A stretch of DNA of 64,000 nt, taken from contig JBANSL010000002.1 in assembly GCA_037127255.1 (NCBI GenBank), positions 95,696,519-95,760,518 of the forward strand. The letters run 5' to 3'. Shown here in pieces: positions 21,201 through 35,000 of this stretch (positions are counted from its first letter, which is position 1; every line of letters begins with the position of its first letter). The translations under genes and the position numbers were made by a program. The notes beneath the pieces are model-generated. The model was not told the origin of the DNA. It saw nothing but the letters and a program-made list of their open reading frames with translations, and did not search any database. The DNA comes from Persicaria tinctoria. Taxonomy: Eukaryota > Streptophyta > Magnoliopsida > Caryophyllales > Polygonaceae.

Positions 21201-21640
21201 TTACTTATTCCATTGGTATTGCTGGCAACTTTTCGGATCCGTCGGCTTCACAAAACAAGGACCGTCATGTTTGACGTACCAAGAGCAATGGTTGGTGCAG
21301 ACTACTCCGTGGGGAGGAATCGAAACACAACTGCAGTTCCTAAAGCGGTGGAGATCCCGGTGATCCGTATAAACGTCGAAATACTTCAGTTCATTGTTAA
21401 AAACGAAACTGCACCAATAATCTGCCCTATTAAAGAAATTGGGCTTGGTCGAGATCCCGTAGACTGCGTTTGGGGCCATGGTGTGGACCCCAAAATCCGT
21501 ATTTTTGTCCTTAGAGTGCACAACAATATCTGTGGGCATCTTGTTCACTAGGTCAATCTGCACATGATCGCCTATTGTGGCCGTTAAAAAAAAAGAAAAA
21601 ACATTAAAGGAATAAATAACAAGCAAGTCTTGAGAGACAT
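21201..21640 (-). pseudogene. S-protein homologue, frameshifted in the signal peptide
   Basis: This is the minus-strand partner of the intact gene at 22470-22907. The mature region is complete (DHVQIDLVNKMPTDIVVHSK through CQQYQWNK) and differs by a few residues, for example YTDHRDLHRFRNCSC in place of YTYQRDLHRGRNCSW. From the corresponding ATG at 21640 the frame reads MSLKTCLLFIPLMFF, but a homopolymer in the signal-peptide codons has nine T residues here against seven in the sister copy. The +2 shift creates an immediate TAA. The frame of the mature domain continues upstream in unrelated sequence without a convincing signal peptide. Either this copy is dead or the homopolymer length is a sequencing error. 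A TATA-like element lies near 21710-21716. Confidence 0.85.
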
Positions 21641-22393
21641 TGTTGCTAGTCGGAAAAAGACGGGAAATGTAGAGGAAGTATGCATCAGATGAGCAAAATC
21701 TCTCTTTCAATTTATAAGAGGAAGGGAGGAGAAATAAGAGGAATGGAGGAGAAATTAGAGCAGGCCGGTGAGAACTCTACTCATGCACATTGTGCGTGCT
21801 TTGACGGTTACATTACTCCATATTTGGTTGCTCACCTCTATTGGGTTAACGTTCACATTTTGCTTTGATGTTTGAGAACTCTCCACTCTACTCATGCACA
21901 TTGTGCGTGCTTTGACGGTTACATTACTACGGTATTTTCCCACGATAAGTTACTAACTAATGAATTGGGTTTCATCTCCCTTTTTGGTTGCTTTCCTCTA
22001 TAAATCAACTAGTATTGTTGAGGAAAGGTAGATCCTTAAAATCAACTAGTATTGTTGAGGAAAACAACCAAAAGGGGAGATGAAAACCAATTCAAATCAA
22101 CTAGTATTGTTGAGGAAAACAACCAAAAAGGGAGATGAAACCCAATTCATTAGTTAGTAACTTATCGTGGGAAAATACCGTAGTAATGTAATCGTCAAAG
22201 CACGCACAATGTGCATGAGTGGAGTGGAGAGTTCTCAAGCATCAAAGCAAAATGTGAACGTTAACCCATTAGAGGTGAGCAACCAAATATGGAGTAATGT
22301 AACCGTCAAAGCACGCACAATGTGCATGAGTAGAGCTCTCACCGGCCTGCTCTAATTTCTCCTCCATTCCTCTTATTTCTCCTCCCTTTCTCT

Positions 22394-22400
22394 TATAAAT
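22394..22400 (+). promoter_or_regulatory. TATA box of the intact S-protein homologue
   Basis: TATAAAT followed by TGAAAGAGAG, 70 bp before the ATG. The mirrored element (ATTTATA on the plus strand) is at 21710-21716 in front of the sister copy. Confidence 0.6.
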
Positions 22401-22469
22401 TGAAAGAGAGATTTTGCTCATCTGATGCATACTTCCTCTACATTTCCCGTCTTTCTCCGACTAGCAACA

Positions 22470-22907
22470 ATGTCTCTCAAGACTTGCTTGTTATTTATTC
22501 CTTTAATGTTTTTTCTTTTTTTAACGGTCACAATAGGCGATCATGTGCAGGTTGACCTAGTGAACAAGATGCCCACAGATATTGTTGTGCACTCTAAGGA
22601 CAAAAATACGGATTTTGGGGTCCACACCATGGCCCCAAACGCGGTCTACGGGATCCCGGCCAAGCCCAATTTCTTTAATAGGGCAGATTATTGGTGCAGT
22701 TTCGTTTTTAACAATGAACTGAAGTATTTCGACGTTTATACGTATCAACGGGATCTCCACCGCGGTAGGAACTGCAGCTGGGTTTCGATTCCTCCCCACG
22801 GAGTAGTCTGCACCAACCATTGCTCTTGGTACGTCAAACATGACGGTCCTTGTTTTGTGAAGCCGACGGATCCGAAAAGTTGTCAGCAATACCAATGGAA
22901 TAAGTAA
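22470..22907 (+). CDS. S-protein homologue (plant self-incompatibility S1 family), secreted
   Basis: 145 residues. MSLKTCLLFIPLMFFLFLTV is a clear signal peptide, probably cleaved just before DHVQ. The mature part matches the small, secreted, Cys-containing S1/SPH family named after the poppy stigma S-protein: a beta-sandwich start (VQVDLVNKMPTDIVVHSKDK), the family-typical TDFGVHTMAPNAVYG, the WCSFVFNNELKYFDVY core and six Cys in the mature chain. Family members act in the extracellular space. Most have no assigned role, so none is given here. The promoter has a TATAAAT at 22394-22400, 70 bp before the ATG. The gene is head-to-head with its frameshifted copy, sharing a ~830-bp upstream region. 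Confidence 0.92.
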   Translation: MSLKTCLLFIPLMFFLFLTVTIGDHVQVDLVNKMPTDIVVHSKDKNTDFGVHTMAPNAVYGIPAKPNFFNRADYWCSFVFNNELKYFDVYTYQRDLHRGRNCSWVSIPPHGVVCTNHCSWYVKHDGPCFVKPTDPKSCQQYQWNK

Positions 22908-23298
22908 TATTATTAATGAAGCATGTTTTTTTTTTTAATAAAAACCTTTATTTGAAGGTAACACGGTCTAAAGCTCTGCTGGTAGTTGCTGCCCTCTGTC
23001 TTTCAATTGTACTAGTGTAAGTGTAAGGATTGCCCTTAGGCACGAATATTTAAATAAACTTTGGTATTGAACATTTTAATTTTGGGCTCGTTTGGTTGGG
23101 TAAAAATCACCTCATCAAACACTTGTCGTCTTCCTTACCTCGGCGTCGATCTTTGATCTTCAACCGGTGCGTCAAATTAACCCTAGCTTTGTAGGTCCGC
23201 CTTGGATCGGTGGATTTTGAATTTTAGGTTCAATTTCATTGTTCTTTTCCATTGTTTGTGTGTGCTTGACCTATATATTGGTGGGATTCTTCGTTTTT

Positions 23299-24736
23299 GG
23301 TTCAATCGATTCACAATTTTGTGTGTGTTGTACTAGTTAAAGACTTGAAGACTGTGTTCTTGTGATGCATATTGAGGCCTTCATCTCTTGTTTGGTCACA
23401 TATGATTCTCATTGGGGAATAAGATTATTATAGTGATCGATTTGTGGAAATTAATTAAATGGTAGTTGTTATGACTGCTCCTTTGACAATTTATGTTTCT
23501 TGTGTTTGTAATGCCACTTTGAAATGAAACCAGTGGAGTTTGACTATTATAAGTGCCTTCCGTAGTGTTTTATAACCTTTCCTTTCATGTTTCATATCAG
23601 TATTCTTTGGGAATGGTGATTTTTGAGCTCCGCCTATTCAATTGCTGAGTGCTCATTTCATTTTGTTCTGGTTCAATTTTTGCTATCGGAATGGTTATGG
23701 TGATTTGAGTGGATGAGTCTGAAATTTCGTCCAATCTTTGCTTGATTTGAACTGATCCTTCACCATTTGTAAGCTTTAGTGCTTTCTAGGTTTTCTTTGA
23801 TGGTTTTGATGTTCTTTGTCCCACAGGAGAAGTTCTGATTTCTGTGAATTTGGATTTTTTTCATGGTCTCTAATCCGAGGAGAAAAAAAATGAGTCAACT
23901 TGATGAGCAAACAAAAAAAAAACAACAGTTGCTGAATTATGTGTCTGCAATCTTGGTTGTGTTTTAGAACACTCAATTCAACCTTTCTTTTCAGGATTTT
24001 CTACTTTTGAAACTCTTGCATTCCACAGTTTTTTTGCTACTTCTTTGGAAATTCAAGGAAACAAAACAACTTGTCTGTTTTTCTCCGTTTAAATACATGG
24101 ATGTATCTTTTGCAGGACTTATTTCACTTAAAATGTTGTTGGTAAGGTGTCCAAAAGGCTCTTTTTTCAATTGACGATCCAAACAGACCCTAAGAGCTCT
24201 CTCAATTGTATTTTTAAGTTCAAAGTGATCGACATTCGTGTGTGAAATAGGGTATCGTTTTATAATGTTTGGTCTTTCAAAGTTTATGTTCTTGTTTTTT
24301 TTTTTATCTCAGATTCAGTGCTATAATGATTATTTTGAATGATCTGTTATTTCGGAAGTAACGGGTTTTTTTTTTGTCGCTTTCCGACTTACACCTAGAT
24401 TTGTCTTTGTTGGTTTCGAATTCTCGCTGTCTTTACTGTCATTTTTTGCTCAACTTTTGCCTTTTTGGATTGCTATTTATGGCGACTAGCTGCAAAGGCA
24501 ACAGCTTCACCAACAAATTAATTGTACTATTCGTGTTATTTGTTCTCTTTTCTGAATTTTATCACTCATTTAGACTTATCTGTCAAATTTTGATATATAA
24601 ATCTGTGGCATTCCCATTAGATCAGCTTAGTTGAATGCAGCATTGGTATTAGTTGATCACATAACACTGTGCGCATGTTTTTCAATATTGCAACAATTTT
24701 TTTCTTGTTCAAATTGGTGTGATAAGAAACATGTAG
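23299..24736. other. Noncoding, intron-like region
   Basis: T-rich sequence with many TTTTT tracts and short open frames. I see no recognisable gene, RNA or terminal repeat. A TCCCACAG acceptor-like site near 23825 is not followed by an assignable exon. Confidence 0.4.
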
Positions 24737-25036
24737 CAGTGAAGATGAGAGGAAGAAAATTTTGGAAGGTGAAAGCAATAAAATATTTGATGAGGTTCTT
24801 AAGCTGGATTTGCTATCTCCATCGGATGCTTTAGAGGTAAACTTGTAATTATTCTTTATATTTGTGTCATTAAAAAACTTATTTATGATTCAAAAATGAA
24901 TTATTTAAATAAATAGGTAGCAACAATTTTGATGGGCGAGAAACACAAACTCCTGGATTTTCTTCCAAGCAAATGCAACATTAAAGAAGCAATATGTTTG
25001 AGATCTTCTCAAAAGGAGAAACAACTGAGAATTTGA
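24737..25036 (+). pseudogene. Unidentified two-exon coding fragment
   Basis: Exon-like segment 1 (24737-24836) reads SSEDERKKILEGESNKIFDE then VLKLDLLSPSDALE and ends at GAG|GTAAAC. Segment 2 starts at 24917 after AAATAG and reads VATILMGEKHKLLDFLPSK then CNIKEAICLRSSQKEKQLRI before a TGA at 25034-25036. The phases agree and the joined text looks like real protein, with acidic and leucine-rich helices. No start codon or upstream exon was found. I do not recognise the family. It is probably the remnant or last exons of a host gene. Confidence 0.45.
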
Positions 25037-25084
25037 AGTGATTATGCGTTTGGGACTCGAGAAGTGATTATGAATTTGAAGTTA

Positions 25085-25365
25085 TCTTCTGTTGGGTATT
25101 GTCTTAACTTTTGTTAACTTCTGGTGTGTGGTGTCTTAACTTTTGTTAACTTCTGGTGTGTATTGTCTTAACTTGTGTCAACTTCTGGTGTGTATTGTCT
25201 TAACTTGTGTTAGCTTCTGGTGTGTATTGTCTTAACTTGTGTTAGCTTCTGGTGTGTATTGTCTTAACTTTTGTTAACTTCTGGTGTGTATTGTTAATTT
25301 CTGTTAACTTCTGATGTGTATTGTCTTAACTTCTGTTAACTTATGTCTTAACTTCGGTTGGAAAT
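25085..25365. repeat. Minisatellite, ~32-bp unit
   Basis: At least seven imperfect copies of TTCTGGTGTGTATTGTCTTA / ACTTKTGTTAAC in direct orientation, lying just after the unidentified coding fragment. Confidence 0.9.
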
Positions 25366-25369
25366 TGTC

Positions 25370-26322
25370 AAACTTCCTTTTATCGTGCGCCATTAAAATT
25401 GTAGGGTGTTATCTCTTTGTTTTGCAGCAATTCTGAAGAAATCCGGAATGATTCCAATTCTAATTTATAGCAAAAAAAATAATAATTAAAAAAACTGAGC
25501 TTTTATAGATCTTTAAGTTAGTGTTGATGATCATTACTTGTTACAAATTAAAAACAACAAACATTAGGATTTATGAGATGATTAAACATATCCCTTTCAT
25601 AAATCAATTCAACCAAACGTTCACAAAGACGGTAGGGAATTCAATGATTCATCTTCTAAGTCAACCAAACAAAAACACAATCAAACACTAATGCTTTCAT
25701 TTCCCTTCCCATAAAGGTAATGAATCTCTTTCCTTTCCCTAACTTGAACCAAACGGGCCCTAAAAATATTTTCCACGAGATTAACAAACCATAAATTCCC
25801 CAATTTCCTGGGTTTCAATCAGCTACCAATTTGAATCATGCAATATAAGATCAAAACCATTTGATTATTTACTTGCTAATCTGCAATATATGCTCAAATA
25901 CTACCTAATCTTATAATGTATCATAGGTTCAATGGATCATTCAATCATGGGTTGCATTTGGCTGAATCAGCTACTCCTAATCCAAATGTGTTTGGGACGA
26001 GTCACAAAAATCTAACTCAAATAAATGAACAGAAAAAATAGTTGAATATGCAACAGCAATTGATTTTCATCCATAGAGATACACCAACTCAATTGATTGA
26101 TAGGTAAATATGATCCACGGGACAAGGATACATTGGTTTGAATAATTAAAACTTGAAACGAAGAATCTAGGCAATCATCCTCAAAACTATATAGTAACAA
26201 AACTTGCTCATTCTATTGAATAAAAATGAAAACAAACTATTAGCATAACCACTAGCACCTAGCACTGAAAAACTTAGAACATATGAAGCAGAAGAGGAAC
26301 AGGAAAGAAGTGGTACCAGAGA
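25370..26322. other. Intergenic region downstream of DIM1
   Basis: AT-rich. No gene, terminal repeats or RNA gene recognised. It contains the DIM1 3' flank. Confidence 0.5.
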
Positions 26323-27760
<1,438 letters not shown>

Positions 27761-27815
27761 TCACGGCTCCCACACAAAATGAAAATCAAAAGGCCGCTAG
27801 ATTTGCTTCGGCGCC

Positions 27816-27824
27816 ATATATAAA
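27816..27824 (-). promoter_or_regulatory. Candidate TATA element of DIM1
   Basis: On the minus strand TTTATATATGG lies about 140 bp upstream of the DIM1 ATG at 27679, in a short GC-richer promoter next to AT-rich intergenic DNA. Confidence 0.4.
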
Positions 27825-27839
27825 CAAACCCTCACAAAT

Positions 27840-28328
27840 TTATTTTCTATAATATTTTTTTAGATTATAATTTCACTTTGAGAAAAAAACTAGTACTCCG
27901 TTGTGCGTTTTGTTAATAAATTATATTAAGAGTATTATATTATTAAATTTTATGTAAGATTAAAATAGTTTAATTGAACTTTTTTAATAAAAAATTTCAA
28001 ACAATCATAAATTAACTTAAAATATATAGATATATCATACAAAATAACTTATAGTAAAATAATATTAATTGTCCTAAAAAATAGGTTTTTATAACGACTT
28101 AAGATATAAGATTGAGAATTAATATAAATATTTTGATGATAAGATTTATATAATCTATATCTATAATATATAGATCCGTGTTTTTATTCAATTGATTTTC
28201 TATAGTATTCCATCCAATCCAAGGGAAAGAAGCTTGCAACATTTTCAAGGGAAAAAAAATCGACGGGTAATAAATAAAAAGTAACTTGAAATAATGAATT
28301 AATCAATGAAAAATCTTAAATTACTAGA

Positions 28329-28366
<38 letters not shown>

Positions 28367-29085
28367 GTATATACATACATTATATTTTAGATCGAATATT
28401 ATATCATCATATTTTCATGTCAACGCACTTCAAACCCTATGGGTCATATTCATTTTAATTCGTCTAAAAATCATACTAAAATAGTTACTATTTTCTCTTT
28501 TTTTTTTATTCCGATTCTACACATTGGCATCATACTTAATATATTCATTTTCCTTATTTTTGCTTACATAAAATATAAATGTAAAGATGAGATGGATGAG
28601 TAAGAAGATCCTCACATTGGTGAAAAGTAACTAAAAAAAATATATGAAATCGTCATCTTTAGGCTAAAGCTTGACTTGGGTCATATCATTAGCAGAAAGA
28701 CTTGTAATTGTACAAGTATCGCTCAACAAAATAGGCGGGGCTTACTTCAACCCGACAACCCGTAACACACATTTAGCCAGCCGGATCATAGGGGTAACAA
28801 CCCACACCCAGACCCGGATCCTAATTTCGTCCGGGTTCATGGTCCGGGTGACGGGTGTAGTTAGAGCCACCCTATGAAATCAGATAACAAATCAAAGTGT
28901 GGTCTATTTTAAGAATGATCACAGTGAGGAACTGAGGATGAATCTAAGCATGTTACAGGCTTACAGCCACAATGGCAAATTTGGTCATTTCTACTTTGGG
29001 GGAAAAATGTTGTGGTTTGCTCTGTGATCCTAACTCCTGCCAGAGAATGCATCAATGCGATCCCGATGGATCGCAAACCCGACCA
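27840..29085. other. Intergenic region between DIM1 and the BRWD-like gene
   Basis: AT-rich. It includes an alternating TA/TACATA microsatellite at about 28329-28385 and a C/G-richer patch at 28730-28875 (CGGGTGACGGGTGTAG...GCCACCCTATG) that resembles one end of a hAT-type element without a partner. The 3' UTR of the BRWD-like gene should be near 28900-29085. Confidence 0.45.
28329..28385. repeat. TA-rich microsatellite
   Basis: TATATATA and TATACATA repeats over about 55 bp. Confidence 0.9.
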
Positions 29086-32000
29086 TCAATCCTCCATAAG
29101 CGCTGTCAATTTTTTCTTGAAATACTCGGATAAACGCTTCATCTTGGGCAATAACTCTTGCCTCCTCGCAAAATACGAGCTAGCATTGGCGGTCATCACC
29201 TCAATGTCATGTTTCACAGCCTCCAGGCTACGGTAGTAGTTGCGCTCCAGCCTCGCCTGGATCACTTGAGGAGACATAGGAACCGGAAACCTGCACGTAT
29301 AATGAATACTCAGTTGAAAGCTAAAACTAGGACAGTGATATCTTGAATCTGAAAGGAAAGATCAGATAGGAGTTTTACATGTTGATGAAGTCTGACTTGA
29401 TAGAAACTTCATTTAGTTTCTGGATTCCATAATGATCCTGTGATGCCACAAGAAATCAATTAGACGTGCTCAGTAATTTTTCGTATACCTACAGAGCTAG
29501 GAAAGAATAAGTGTTAAATGAGAAGAACCTGGCTCCTGGTCCCGGGCTTCTCCAGTTTAGCTAAGCAAAAGAGCAGTTCATCTCGGATCTTAAAATCAAG
29601 ATGAGGGTGATCCCATCTATAGTCAACGTCATGTAGTTCCCAAGGACTATGGAACTCGATACTATTAGACTCACCCTTGTACTCTACACAATACCTCTCC
29701 CATGGACTGTCAGGGAAGTCGTCGGATTTGGGTTTAGAATAAGTGATCTCTCCATCCCACCAGCTACCACCTTGTTCGCTTTCGTCCCTCCACCACACCA
29801 AGCACTTGTCCCTTGGGGACCAATTTCTACTAAGAGCAGCATCATACCAGGTTTTCTCAACGAGGAAATCCGGAAGATCAACTAGATCTGGAAGAGTCAG
29901 CCTAAATGTTTTACCACACGCATCAGAAGAAGGGTCGATGAACTTGAGGGTGATCTTACAACAGCTTTCTCCAGATGGAACTGTTGAGTAATTGAGGCCT
30001 TCAACAACACAGGTTTCAACTGCATTTATCCTTCCCTTCATTGACTGCCATGGACCCCTTTCACGCGGTTCATATTTGTTTATGTACTCTTGATGACCCT
30101 ATAACCCAAAATACTCAGTTAGTAGGATCATAATAGAAAAGAAGCATTTGAAATTATATCTTAGAAAAGAAGCATTTGAAATTATATCTTATGATTTGCT
30201 TTTACCTGTCTCATGTAGACTACTAAATCTGCATGCTGAGGGATGTAGCGATAGCCAGGCTCCTGCTCGTACATCATTAGCCATGGGATCTTTCTGCCAT
30301 CAGAACTTGGCTGGCTGATAAACGAGGAACCAGACCTCAAATTCAAAGATGTTTTTGAATTTGACATCAAACGGTTGGGAGGACTTGAGGACCCATCAGA
30401 CAAATCGGTCTTTTTCAGCTTCAATTTATTTTTAACCATATGGGGCTCCCTTGAGGATGGCTTCATTTCGGTAGATCTTGATCGACGTACTGCATCAGTT
30501 TCAGCCTCGGGCAAATCATCATCTGTAAACTCACTAAAATTACATGTATTGGAAGTGTCTTCTTCCCTATAACCGCGGTGACTTGTTCGCCTGCCTTTTG
30601 CTGATGGCCATCCACCATGGTCCACAAGATCTTCTACAGAAGCAACTGAACTCAATGGATGAGCTCTCTTTTCAGCCATTTTTCCATACTTGATCTTTAA
30701 CTTGGTTGTTGAGGGCCTAGCATTTTCTGTCCTGGGAACAATTTCTGATCCAGCATTGCCATTTACAGGACTTGTATTTCCATCATGAACTTCATGATAG
30801 GAATCAGACTCAACTACCTTATGTCCCTGCATACTTCCTGATGCCAAATTTTCTGGTGAGACCACCTTTTCCTCTTCTGCCTTTTTCTTCTCTTCAATGT
30901 TAACTGAAGTATCGGAATGACCAACAACCTGGTCTGGAAGTCCTTTAAATTTGAATTTGATTCTGTTTATATTTTTAGTCAGTCCCTGGTCAGTTGTAGA
31001 AGATGATCTGGGATAGTTGTCGATTGGAACAGATTTGTCCACTTCAGCACTTGTAAACATAGATGGGCCAGCCTTGTTTAAATCATCACATGTTTGTGAT
31101 GCGACCCCTGAAATTAGAGACTTCTTAGAGTGGATGGAGAACTTGAGTAGCAATCTCCTCTTGCTTCCACCATTCTCAATAGATTCCATATCTTCAACAG
31201 GCTCTACTGTTTGGGAGTTAGACTCTTCAAGCGACAGACTCTCTGAAGAATCACTCTCAAAGCCAACCATGTCCTCTCCATCTGAATCTGTTTCAGACAT
31301 TTGAGAAAGGACACTCCTAGCATTTCGAGCAGCAAACCGGACGGGTCTTGATGCACTTGCTTTATGAGACTTCTTTTTTGAACTTTTATGAGCAATTTTC
31401 ACTTTCTTACTGCTACAGCCTTCCAAGTTCTTTCTCTTCAAACGCCTCCCAGAAGAAGAGTACTCAACCTGCCAAGAAAACCCCTAGAAGTTTACTAATG
31501 CACATGTATCAAAAAGAAGAGCAACAGTTTGAGATGGCAGGAAGATAGCATGTTTATGATGAGCACCCTTGACAAAGGACCTAACTAGTCTGGTACATAC
31601 AGAATACCTCTACGCTTACCTTTTTCCTCTTGGATCTGCGACGGCTATCATTTTGTTTGTGTTCAGCTTCAATGATTTGAACATCAGAATCAGTGTCACT
31701 GTAGGAGCTGGCAGTTAAGCTTTCTTTCTCCCGTTCACTGGCATAATCCTCAGAAGCATTATATTCCGAGTCCGCATTATCACTTCCAACTTCATTTTCA
31801 GGCTCAAAGAAAGGGAGATCTAAAAATTCAGGCATCTCAAATATTGCATCCGGTTCCAGGATGGGCATCATTTGGAAATCTTCACCTAAGCTGAAATCTG
31901 GACCAGTAGAAAAACTGATGGATGATGGGCGCCACTCCATACCCAGCGTACCTAAACGGCGTCGCTGGTACATGCTTTGGTAAGGTTCAGAATATGGTAT

Positions 32001-35000
32001 CATGCCTGTAAAATAATACAGAGTACATACCAAATTATATTAGTTTAAGAAAATTCAAACTTGAATGTCTGATCCAGTCAAGTGTTTAGAAAGTTGATAT
32101 GTTCTAGACTTACTTGAATCACAGAGGAGATCCTGAAAATTCCTTCGATGTGGAGCAAGCTGTGTCTCCTGCATCACACAAAAAAAAAAGGGAGATCAAG
32201 GATAAATGAAGGTCATAGTGCAGGCACTGGAGCACAAAATTGTTGCCGTTGTTGTTATGGACATCAGGGGGCATAACTTGCAGACAGCCATTGTCCCAAA
32301 GCACGTTATTTTGGAGGGCTAATGAAAAGGTTAATACACAGGATAAAAACAAATAAAATCCACTGACCTGATCAAGAACATTTCCGACAGCATCCCGGAC
32401 AAGAGGGCGATAATCCCCGAGGAAGAACTACAAGAAGATCCAATCATCATTATAGACCTGTGATAAAAAATAATAGAGAGAAGTTACAAAGAAGTGGATG
32501 AAGATCATAATACCTGATCGTATTTGGCATCCTTTTGTGATTCACCTTCACCAGTGCTTAACAAATATATCTGGCCAACTTCGTCTGAAAGCACAATTGA
32601 TGTGCCATCCCTGCATCACAAAATGGGAATGCATTGGCTTTACCTCCATCAAGGAAATAAATTAGCGCAAACTGAAGGAAAAAGTTATTCATTCTGAAAT
32701 GGGAAGAAATGTGTACTTCAATCCTACCAAGGAATACAATGTCAGAACATTCTAAGAAATGGAACAAAGAGTTTTTACTTACTGGGAAAACTTTCCATCA
32801 ACCAATTTGTAGTGCCCAATTTCAAAGACCCTAATTGGTGTACCCTCCCATATCTGAGGAAATATTACCACATAAGATTAATCACATGAATATTTATCCT
32901 GCCACGGCAGAAAGGATTTTGTAATGATAAAAAAAAAACAGTACTGTAATAAACAAGCATTTTAAAACAACTCACGTCCCAGATAATAGTCTTTCCATCA
33001 TAGCCAGCACTCATAGCTATCCGAGGGTTAAATGGATGAACATCCAATACATAAGTCTGCACAAGAAGACATACCCACATATAGTATCAGAACTTCACAA
33101 GAAAAATGGTACAGCAAACAAGAACTCTCAATCTTTCCCCTAGAGTTGATAATCTGTAAGGCTCATCAACTATGTTACTGAGCACTGACTATCTGGTTTC
33201 ATCACAAACATAAAGCCACATTGAATGAACCACTTAGTATCTTGTCTAACTGGGAAGAAAAAACTTCTCATTTGCAATGAAATAGTCAATATTTAATTGA
33301 TCAGATATCACAGCATCAAAGGAATTGGTTACAAGTGTCCTCAAATATCAATACAATGAATAAACCAATCCATGCTTTATTTTGCAGTTTTCAAACTGTT
33401 CAATATTTATCAGGAATGATTGCAGACTACTTACAGATTCAGTATGGCCAGTTAAAGAATGAACTAAGCTGCCATCTGCAGCGTTCCAAACACAGATCCT
33501 ACAATCTGCAAAATATCATGAGAGTGAGAGAACACAAAAACAATCAGAGTCGTCAGCCTACTGCTACAAATTTTTCCAACAATGCCTATGCAACTTTCGG
33601 CATCAAAGTACTCGTGGTTAAATATTCTAAGCAAGCACATACGTATTGGCCATATGGAATATGAATCCATGACATAACAGCTGCAATGTAATGGAAATAT
33701 TTCATAACATGCTAGATGGGCATGGGAGTTACCCATGATGGCAGCAAGCACAAAGCGATTATCAAGACTCCACACAATCATATTCACACCACGAGGAGTT
33801 GGAAGGATTCTTTGGCGTGGTCCTCCTCGAGGAGGTTGAGGTGGCAATGGTGGAGGTGGCACCTTGAGATGATAAGCTTTCATCCAACGCCCAACTTTTC
33901 CCTGAAAAAGATGAATTTATAAATCAGAAAGTGAAAGAGTGCAGAAGTGATAAGAAGACAAATACAAAAACGCATTCCACTCCAACAAGATTCTTCTCAT
34001 TTACCACAAAAAGAAGGTTTAATCAATTACACTATTTTGACAATCAACTTTCCTGGCACTGGTCTGGAGACATTTGTACATAAATTGGAACCTTAAGAGC
34101 TTCATATCACCAAGCAGAAAATTTCTATGAAATCATAGAAAAGAGTTTGATGCCATAAAGTAAGGAAGAGGCTCAAATGAGAAGGAGCTGTGTTATTTGT
34201 GCATATCTCTCAAGAGAACTTACATGTGATTTACGTGATCTTGGAATCCAGATAATTGCACTACCATCACGAGAGCATGTTACTATATTGTCATGACTCA
34301 ACCTGCAAATAAATTTTTTTCTAAATTGTATGAAAAAAAACAAGGATGAAATATGACTGGAAGAAGCCTAGAATCAGGAAAATAATAAATAGAAGGTTTC
34401 CGCTCACCATGAATTTCTAAATTTCAAGGCATTCTCCTCCTTTAAAGTATCAGCTGCACTTGATCTTGGTGTGACAGCACAACCACTGTAAAAAAACAGA
34501 AAAATGTGTAAACCTCAGAATATATTGAGTTTTAGGAGACTAAAAGATATGCACCTAAATTGGACATAGTTGACGTCATTTTCATGGCCCGATAATACAT
34601 CAATCTCATGATTTGGTTGTTCTGAGTCATCAGAGTTTGATTTATAAGTACTCCAAACCTGCAGAAGTATAACCAAAATGGGATCTAATTCTATTAGTTA
34701 ACACATCTTGATTGCAAAAACTAACATGGCTATACACTTCCATAAATTATAAGCAACAAATACAACAACAACTACCAAGTATATCTCGCAATTATGCAGG
34801 GTCTGGGGGGTCAGGATGTACGCACTCTTTCCCCGAATAAATCGAGAGAGTGTTTCCGATAAACAGAAGTAATTAATAGAAAGTGTTGACACATATGGGG
34901 AAGTAGCTTCTAAGGTTACTGTAATCATGTTCGATTGTTCGTGACATATTTATCACAAAAGGGCATTTATGGAATTTCTTCAAAACTTAATGCAAAATCA

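Larger units (their letters stand above)
20818..23298. repeat. Large inverted duplication containing two S-protein-homologue genes
   Basis: The left arm (about 20818-22000) begins AAAAACGAAGAATCCCACC and the right arm (about 22112-23298) ends GGTGGGATTCTTCGTTTTT. The arms match closely by eye through promoter, coding and 3' sequences, each about 1.18 kb. The ~110-bp spacer holds three copies of AAATCAACTAGTATTGTTGAGG. The genes are transcribed outward from the centre. Each arm also contains a duplicated promoter segment, TCATGCACATTGTGCGTGCT. Confidence 0.95.

Noticed and set aside
25085..25365. CRISPR-like array
   Set aside because: The repeats are adjacent without unique spacers, and the context is a plant nuclear genome; it is a minisatellite.
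28660..28875. hAT-like element between DIM1 and the BRWD-like gene
   Set aside because: One end resembles TAGGGTGGCTC with CCCGG-rich subterminal text, but no matching second end or 8-bp duplication was found.
29649..29991. Plus-strand ORFs opposite the BRWD-like exon 21
   Set aside because: They are shadows of a well-supported minus-strand exon with conserved sequence.
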